Source: Clostridia bacterium (GTDB lineage: Bacteria > Bacillota > Clostridia > Oscillospirales > Acutalibacteraceae). From it: 37,549 nt of DNA. The notes under the pieces were generated by a model. The model searched no databases. It worked only from the letters and a program-made list of their open reading frames with translations, and was not told where the DNA came from. Positions 32,777 to 37,549 of this stretch are shown here, one piece after another. The stretch is from contig JAFQBX010000025.1 of assembly GCA_017399535.1 (NCBI GenBank), positions 1 through 37,549 of the forward strand, written 5' to 3'. The first letter of the stretch is position 1, and every line of letters begins with the position of its first letter. The position numbers and the translations under genes were made by a program.

Positions 32777-33646
32777 ATGCAGATTTCAAATTCACAGAGG
32801 GCCAGAATACTTGTTCACGCTCTGCCGTATATTCAGAATTATAATGGCAAGATTGTTGTAATCAAATATGGCGGCAATGCCATGATAAACGAAAAGTTAA
32901 AGGATTCGGTTATCCGCGACATCGTACTTTTATCCCTTATCGGAGTAAAGGTTGTGCTTGTTCACGGCGGCGGCCCCGAAATTACCGAAATGCTGAATAA
33001 AATCGGCAAGGAAACCGAATTTGTTGACGGACTTCGCGTAACGGACAAGGAAACTGCCGAGGTCGTTCAAATGGTATTGGCAGGAAAAATCAATAAGGGG
33101 CTTGTCAATCTCATTCAGTTAAAGGGCGGTAAGTCAATCGGTTTGTCGGGACTTGACGGACACATGATTGAAGCCGAAATGAAGGACGAAAAGCTTGGCT
33201 TTGTCGGCGATATTAAGAAGATAAACGTGGAGCCGATTGTTGACGTATTAGAACGTGGCTATATTCCCGTCGTATCAACCGTTGGTTGCGATAACGAGGG
33301 TAATGTTTATAACATCAATGCGGATACTGCGGCTGCTAAAATTGCCGGCGAATTAAAGGCGGAAAGTCTCATTTCTCTCACCGATATCAGTGGTATTTTA
33401 ATGGATAAGGATGACCCCTCTACACTTATACCCGAAATTTCACTTGGTTACGCCGAAAGACTTGTTGCCGATGGAATTATCAGCGGTGGAATGATACCAA
33501 AGATGGAATGTTGCACCAATGCGATTAAATGGGGCGTTAACAAGGTATTTATTATCGACGGACGAGTTCCGCACTCAATACTCATTGAAACTCTCACCGA
33601 CGAGGGTATCGGAACTATGTTCAAAAGGGATGATTCTGATGAATAA
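32777..33646 (+). CDS. argB: Acetylglutamate kinase
   Basis: A 289-residue amino-acid kinase, second step of arginine synthesis. KYGGNAM near the N-terminus binds the phosphate, LVHGGGPEI follows, and ISGGMIPKMECC and NADTAAAKIAGEL near the C-terminus bind ATP. The N-terminal helix of about 25 residues (QISNSQRARILVHALPYIQNYNG) is typical of arginine-inhibited forms, so feedback inhibition is likely. The ATG at 32777 has GGGGGA upstream; an in-frame ATG at 32762 overlaps that site. The stop overlaps argD by 8 bases. Confidence 0.95.
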   Translation: MQISNSQRARILVHALPYIQNYNGKIVVIKYGGNAMINEKLKDSVIRDIVLLSLIGVKVVLVHGGGPEITEMLNKIGKETEFVDGLRVTDKETAEVVQMVLAGKINKGLVNLIQLKGGKSIGLSGLDGHMIEAEMKDEKLGFVGDIKKINVEPIVDVLERGYIPVVSTVGCDNEGNVYNINADTAAAKIAGELKAESLISLTDISGILMDKDDPSTLIPEISLGYAERLVADGIISGGMIPKMECCTNAIKWGVNKVFIIDGRVPHSILIETLTDEGIGTMFKRDDSDE

Positions 33647-34805
33647 TATTTTCGAAATTGATAAGGAGTATGTAGCCAATACATACGCTCGTTTTCCTCT
33701 CCAACTAGTTAGCGGAAAGGGTTCTCTCCTATACGATAATTATGGAAAAGAATATATCGACCTTGGTACAGGAATTGCGGTAAATACCTTTGGTGTTGCC
33801 GATGATGAATGGGCGAATGTTGTATCTGCTCAGGCGGCAAAGCTTTCTCACGTATCGAATTTGTATTATAGTCAGCCGTGTGCAACTCTTGCCGAAAGGT
33901 TGTGCAAGCGTACCGGGATGAAAAAGGTGTTTTTCTCGAATTCCGGCGCCGAAGCTAACGAGTGTGCGATAAAAACCGCTCGAAAATACGCCCAGGAAAA
34001 AAAGGGTATGGAGTATTTCAATATCATTACCCTCAAAAACAGTTTCCACGGACGTACTGTTACAACCTTGGCTGCTACGGGGCAGGATGTTTTTCACACA
34101 ATGTTTAACCCGCTTACCGACGGCTTTTTATACGCTAATGCGAATGACATTGAGTCGGTAAACGCATTGGTGAGCGCTAACAAATGTGCTGCAATAATGT
34201 TTGAGATTGTTCAGGGTGAGGGTGGCGTAATGCCGCTTGATGTCGAATTTGTTAAGCAGCTTGCCGAAATAGCTGAAAAAGAAGATATCTTGCTCATAGC
34301 CGACGAGGTGCAAATCGGAAACGGACGTAGCGGAAAGCTTTATGGTTATATGAATTACGGAATAACACCCGATATTGTCACCACGGCAAAGGGTCTTGCA
34401 GGGGGACTACCTCTTGGCGCCACCCTTTTTGGAGAAAAGACGGAGAACGTTTTGACAAGCGGTACTCATGGCTCGACCTTTGGCGGCAACCCGATTTGTT
34501 GCGCCGGTGCAATTAACGTTCTTGATAGAATTGATGACGAACTTCTTGACGGAGTTCAGAAAAGGTCAAAAATTATTCTTGACACTCTTACAGGTGCAGA
34601 AGGAATTAAAGCAATCAGCGGAATGGGACTCATGCTCGGCATCGAAACCGAAAAGGATGCAGGAGATGTTGTTGCAGAATGTATGAAAAACGGCGTTCTC
34701 GTTTTAAAGGCGAAAAACAAGGTACGTCTGCTTCCTTCACTTAATATTCCGATTGAATTGCTGACAAAGGCACTCGAAGTTTTGAAAAACGCTTGTAAAA
34801 GCTGA
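33639..34805 (+). CDS. argD: Acetylornithine aminotransferase
   Basis: A 388-residue PLP enzyme of class III, fourth step of arginine synthesis. SNSGAEANECAIKTARKY, FHGRT, ADEVQIGNGR and the PLP lysine Lys251 in TTAKGLAGGLPLG are all visible. The TFGGNP loop is also present. The start at 33639 lies inside the last codons of argB with AAAAGGGA upstream; the frame stays open further upstream but overlaps argB. argF starts 12 bases after its stop. Confidence 0.95.
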   Translation: MNNIFEIDKEYVANTYARFPLQLVSGKGSLLYDNYGKEYIDLGTGIAVNTFGVADDEWANVVSAQAAKLSHVSNLYYSQPCATLAERLCKRTGMKKVFFSNSGAEANECAIKTARKYAQEKKGMEYFNIITLKNSFHGRTVTTLAATGQDVFHTMFNPLTDGFLYANANDIESVNALVSANKCAAIMFEIVQGEGGVMPLDVEFVKQLAEIAEKEDILLIADEVQIGNGRSGKLYGYMNYGITPDIVTTAKGLAGGLPLGATLFGEKTENVLTSGTHGSTFGGNPICCAGAINVLDRIDDELLDGVQKRSKIILDTLTGAEGIKAISGMGLMLGIETEKDAGDVVAECMKNGVLVLKAKNKVRLLPSLNIPIELLTKALEVLKNACKS

Positions 34806-34817
34806 AAGGAAACCGAT

Positions 34818-35801
34818 ATGAATTTAAAAGGTAGAGATTTTCTCAAATTGCTTGATTATACCAGCGATGAAATTGAATATTTAATCGACCTTGCCGCCGA
34901 TTTAAAGGCAAAGAAAAAGCAGGGAATTCCTCACGAGCTTTGCAAGGGAAAGAACGTAGCACTCATTTTTGAAAAGACAAGTACAAGAACTCGTTGCGCT
35001 TTTGAGGTTGCCGCTCGTGATTTGGGTATGGGATCAACCTATCTCGACCCGTCCGGCTCTCAGATCGGCAAGAAGGAAAGCATTGCTGACACTGCAAGGG
35101 TGCTTTCGGGAATGTATGATGGAATTGAGTATCGTGGCTTTGGCCAGGAAATAGTTGAAAAATTGGCCGAATACGCCTCTGTACCTGTTTGGAACGGTTT
35201 GACCGATGAGTTTCATCCCACGCAAATTCTTGCCGATTTCCTCACAATAAAGGAAAAATTCGGCAGGTTAAAGGGCGTCAATTTTGTTTACATGGGCGAT
35301 GCCAGGTTTAATATGGGTAATTCGCTCATGGTCGGCTGTGCAAAGATGGGACTTAATTTCACCGCCTGCTCACCGAAAAAATATTTTCCGAGCAGTGAAC
35401 TGATTGCCGAATGTGAAGAAATCGCAAAAACAACGGGTGCAGTTCTCAAATTCGAGGAGGACCCAATGGTCGCTACAAAAGGTGCAGACGTAATCTACAC
35501 TGACATCTGGGTTTCGATGGGCGAACCCGTTGAGGTTTGGGAGGAGCGCATAAGGGAGCTTTCGCCCTATCAGGTAAATATGCAGATAATGAAAAATGCC
35601 GGCGAAAAAGCGATATTTATGCATTGTTTGCCGTCATATCACGATAAGAACACTGTTATCGGTAAGGAAATGTGCGAGAGGTTTTCGCGTGATTCTATGG
35701 AGGTTACAAACGAGGTATTCGAGGATAAATGCTCGGTTGTATTTGACGAAGCAGAAAACAGAATGCACACAATTAAGGCAGTAATGGCCGCTACTCTTTA
35801 A
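34818..35801 (+). CDS. argF: Ornithine carbamoyltransferase
   Basis: A 327-residue transferase making citrulline from ornithine and carbamoyl phosphate. The carbamoyl phosphate motif [24 protein letters not shown] and the ornithine-binding HCLPSYHD are visible, with the normal length. A Ser replaces the common Ala after HCLP, a small change. AAAGGAAACC precedes the ATG. It closes the arginine operon and is followed by a terminator, after which the character of the DNA changes. Confidence 0.96.
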   Translation: MNLKGRDFLKLLDYTSDEIEYLIDLAADLKAKKKQGIPHELCKGKNVALIFEKTSTRTRCAFEVAARDLGMGSTYLDPSGSQIGKKESIADTARVLSGMYDGIEYRGFGQEIVEKLAEYASVPVWNGLTDEFHPTQILADFLTIKEKFGRLKGVNFVYMGDARFNMGNSLMVGCAKMGLNFTACSPKKYFPSSELIAECEEIAKTTGAVLKFEEDPMVATKGADVIYTDIWVSMGEPVEVWEERIRELSPYQVNMQIMKNAGEKAIFMHCLPSYHDKNTVIGKEMCERFSRDSMEVTNEVFEDKCSVVFDEAENRMHTIKAVMAATL

Positions 35802-35856
35802 ATTAAAATTATAAAAACGCGACACGAAATACGGGTTGTACTATTAAGGGCAGTAA

Positions 35857-35891
35857 AAAAGATGCACAAAATTTTCGTGCATCTTTTAATT
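35857..35891 (+). terminator. Intrinsic terminator of the arginine operon
   Basis: AAAAGATGCAC (35857-35867) pairs with GTGCATCTTTT (35877-35887), loop AAAATTTTC, followed by a T-rich stretch. Confidence 0.85.
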
Positions 35892-35923
35892 TTGTCTTAT
35901 ACCGTAACAAGCTGGGAAAATGT

Positions 35924-35982
35924 ATATCACCTTTCCTCATTGTTAGGAGAACCTAGAACCCTTTTCTAAACAAATATCACCT
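35924..35982. repeat. Short direct repeat ATATCACCT
   Basis: ATATCACCT occurs at 35924-35932 and 35974-35982, 50 bp apart, in the intergenic DNA between the argF terminator and the methyltransferase. It may be a recombinase accessory site, but it is short. Confidence 0.3.
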
Positions 35983-35986
35983 ATTT

Positions 35987-36003
35987 GATAAATTGGAATT
36001 TGT
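35987..36003 (+). repeat. Left copy of a 17-bp inverted repeat flanking the methyltransferase gene
   Basis: GATAAATTGGAATTTGT. It ends 4 bases before the stop codon of the methyltransferase gene and is the exact reverse complement of 36612-36628. Confidence 0.9.
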
Positions 36004-36007
36004 TTGA

Positions 36008-36598
36008 TTATTTGTTGCTAACAATGATATATGCATTGTCTGTTTCAAAAACATTTGCAACATTCATAGACGATGCATCTATAAGAGAAATAATGTTGTC
36101 AGGTGTATCAGGGTATATTTTAACTTTGCGAGTTCCCATATCAATGTACTCGCTTTGATTTTTGTCAATAGATAAACAAAAAATACCACCATCATTTAAC
36201 AATGCGGCAACTTTTAATATGACTTGTTTTTTATCCTTAAAATGCATCATTGTAAGCGATGAGTAAATTACATCAAAGGTTTCAACAAAACCGTATTCGT
36301 TAAAATCACCACAAACAAAGCAAATGTTAGAATAATCTTTTAGGTTTTCTCTTGCTCGTTCTATGGTCTTGGGCGAAATATCTATTCCTGTTAATTTCAT
36401 ACAGTATGGAGCAACCTTTACAGCAATTCTTCCTGTTCCTATACCAATTTCAAGAACATTTTTATTATTGGAAAGTTCTAATGATTCTAAAAATAGTTCT
36501 CCATCCCATCCGTTCATATATTCTTGTAGTGGAGGCGGGTCACGAAAAGGGTCGTTATTTTCATCCACTAATAAATCATAATGAGTAATTACATCCAT
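36008..36598 (-). CDS. Class I SAM-dependent methyltransferase
   Basis: A 196-residue small-molecule-type methyltransferase. Motif I is VLEIGIGTGR (about 48-57), then LTGIDISPKTIERA with the acidic residue that binds the AdoMet ribose, FVCGDFNEYG, and DVIYSSLTMMHF. The N-terminal MDVITHYDLLVDENNDPFRDP and the position-specific residues suggest a Methyltransf_25/11-type enzyme; the substrate is unknown. The ATG at 36598 was chosen over an upstream TTG inside the inverted repeat. The gene is visibly more AT-rich than the arginine operon. It lies between a perfect 17-bp inverted repeat and next to a recombinase gene, pointing to acquisition. Confidence 0.82.
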   Translation of the reverse strand: MDVITHYDLLVDENNDPFRDPPPLQEYMNGWDGELFLESLELSNNKNVLEIGIGTGRIAVKVAPYCMKLTGIDISPKTIERARENLKDYSNICFVCGDFNEYGFVETFDVIYSSLTMMHFKDKKQVILKVAALLNDGGIFCLSIDKNQSEYIDMGTRKVKIYPDTPDNIISLIDASSMNVANVFETDNAYIIVSNK

Positions 36599-36611
36599 AA
36601 CACACACACCT

Positions 36612-36628
36612 ACAAATTCCAATTTATC
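36612..36628 (-). repeat. Right copy of the 17-bp inverted repeat
   Basis: ACAAATTCCAATTTATC on the plus strand, the exact reverse complement of 35987-36003. It lies 13 bases upstream of the methyltransferase start codon. Each copy also holds an imperfect palindrome AAATTCCAATTT. Confidence 0.9.
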
Positions 36629-36697
36629 TAACTAACTCTCTGAAAACCCTTGATTTTACTGGATTTTTCAGCAGTTTCATACTCATATTTAATGTAT

Positions 36698-36737
36698 TTT
36701 CCCTTGTTTTTGCCCTTATGAGCGAAAACAAGGGAAA
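36698..36737. repeat. 13-bp inverted repeat after the integrase gene
   Basis: TTTCCCTTGTTTT (36698-36710) pairs with AAAACAAGGGAAA (36725-36737), 14-nt loop. It lies just downstream of the integrase stop on the minus strand and may be its terminator, although the minus-strand tail is not strongly T-rich. It could also be part of an attachment site. Confidence 0.5.
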
Positions 36738-36746
36738 GTTTTGTTT

Positions 36747-37549
36747 TTAGCCGCCGACTACCTTGTCGAGCAGTCTTGCGGAAGTACGCTTCGCTTCCCT
36801 TGTAGCGTGAGCATACACATTCATTGTGGTACTTACATCGGCGTGACCTAAAAGCTCCTGCACATCCTTCGGTGCTGCTCCGTTGGAGAGCAGATTACTT
36901 GTGAATGTGTGGCGGAGTTGGTGGAAATGAAAGCCATCCAAACCCTCTACTTTTTGCTTTGCCCTTTTGCACATATTTCCAACCGTACTTGGAGATTCGT
37001 ATGCTCCATCCGGTCTAAGGCATACAAAGGATATTTCTTTGTAGCCTTCGGGAACTTCTTCCGTTCTCGGTAAGCTGTAAACCTCATAATAGGTGCGGTC
37101 TTTTTCTTTGACTTCGCAGTAATAATTGAGGCTGTATAGCTCGCTATATTTGAAACGGTTTTTGTGCTGTTCGGCTTTGGCAGTTCGTAGAATTGCCGCC
37201 AGCGTGTCGCAGAAGTCCACTGTGCGGATCTTCTTGCGTTTGGTAGCTCCTATTTCGGTTTTGTGCCTTGTCCCGTTGTATCGCATACTGCGGCGTACCG
37301 TAAGGTACTGCTTTTCAAGATTTATGTCCTGCCAAGTTAATCCGCAAACCTCGCCAATGCGAAGTCCTGTGTAGTAAGCGATCTGTATGGGGAGTAGTGC
37401 AGGGTTATCCTTTGCTTTCAGAAAATCCTCAAGCCTTAGATACTGTTCGTGAGTTAGCGTTGGTGTGGAAGTTGTTTCGCCATCTTCATCCGAAAACAGT
37501 TCGTATTTTTCCTTTTTCCCTCGCCATACAACATACTGCATCGGGTTAA
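36747..37549 (-). CDS. Tyrosine recombinase/integrase, 5' end beyond the window
   Basis: At least 264 residues of a phage/ICE-type tyrosine recombinase. The catalytic set is visible: Arg61 in TGLRIGE, His207 and Arg210 in HQLRH, His233 in LLGHADVS and the nucleophile Tyr243 in NVYAH (numbered from the ATG at 37541). The reading frame is open to the window end with no stop upstream, and the part seen starts with the linker before the catalytic domain, so the N-terminal DNA-binding domains lie outside; the feature is probably truncated by the edge. It encodes the excision/insertion enzyme of an integrative element whose end lies near here. Confidence 0.85.
   Translation of the reverse strand, partial: NPMQYVVWRGKKEKYELFSDEDGETTSTPTLTHEQYLRLEDFLKAKDNPALLPIQIAYYTGLRIGEVCGLTWQDINLEKQYLTVRRSMRYNGTRHKTEIGATKRKKIRTVDFCDTLAAILRTAKAEQHKNRFKYSELYSLNYYCEVKEKDRTYYEVYSLPRTEEVPEGYKEISFVCLRPDGAYESPSTVGNMCKRAKQKVEGLDGFHFHQLRHTFTSNLLSNGAAPKDVQELLGHADVSTTMNVYAHATREAKRTSARLLDKVVGG

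Noticed and set aside
35987-36628. A classical insertion sequence for the repeat-flanked unit
   Set aside because: The only gene between the repeats is a methyltransferase, no transposase is present, and no target-site duplication is visible.

Overview
The window reads as chromosomal DNA of a spore-forming, low-to-moderate GC Clostridia member, most likely an Oscillospirales/Ruminococcaceae-type anaerobe. This rests on the Bacillota gene order, the sporulation genes (a spoVM-like gene, a SipL-like SPOCS/LysM protein, a PdaB-like deacetylase), HPr, remA, an AUG/GUG/UUG start mix with strong Shine-Dalgarno (SD) sites, and many U-tailed hairpin terminators. Assignment below class level is inference.

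Layout. 1-5340 is a mixed accessory stretch: a 1-160 segment rich in short repeats; a minus-strand pair (HPr-kinase-like ATPase plus SipW-like S26 peptidase); a spore-type polysaccharide deacetylase; a small membrane protein; an orphan peptide-binding lipoprotein; and a degenerate E2-type acyltransferase. 5426-9109 holds the translation/secretion cluster ylxM-ffh-rpsP-khpA, then rimM-trmD. 9228-9610 is a self-contained HPr gene with its own promoter and terminator. On the minus strand, 9662-11288 is the Fe-S pair iscS-iscU and 11391-13495 is dusB-DUF2461-rnhA.

13582-27121 is a long plus-strand superoperon in nearly the Bacillus subtilis order: yicC, remA, gmk, rpoZ, priA, def, fmt, a YugP-type metallopeptidase, rsmB, rlmN, prpC, prkC, rsgA, thiN, then a 53-codon membrane peptide and a 28-codon spoVM. 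Two genes usual in the Bacillus order, coaBC (after rpoZ) and rpe (after rsgA), are absent. Right after spoVM comes a SipL-like gene, so two likely partners of the spore coat ATPase SpoIVA lie side by side. Next are rhaD overlapping trmB, then an arginine operon argC-argJ-argB-argD-argF (30583-35801) with a strong promoter and repeated TGCATA motifs.

From about 35,800 to the right edge the DNA is more AT-rich and looks acquired: a methyltransferase gene enclosed by a perfect 17-bp inverted repeat, then a tyrosine recombinase running off the window, consistent with the end of an integrative element.

No CRISPR array, rRNA, tRNA or insertion sequence was seen. Most of the window is conserved housekeeping DNA. 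The least explained items are the inverted-repeat methyltransferase cassette, the hairpin and sigma-E-like arrangement before the 53-codon gene, the kinase/peptidase pair, and two enzymes with altered catalytic motifs (the E2-like protein and TrmB).
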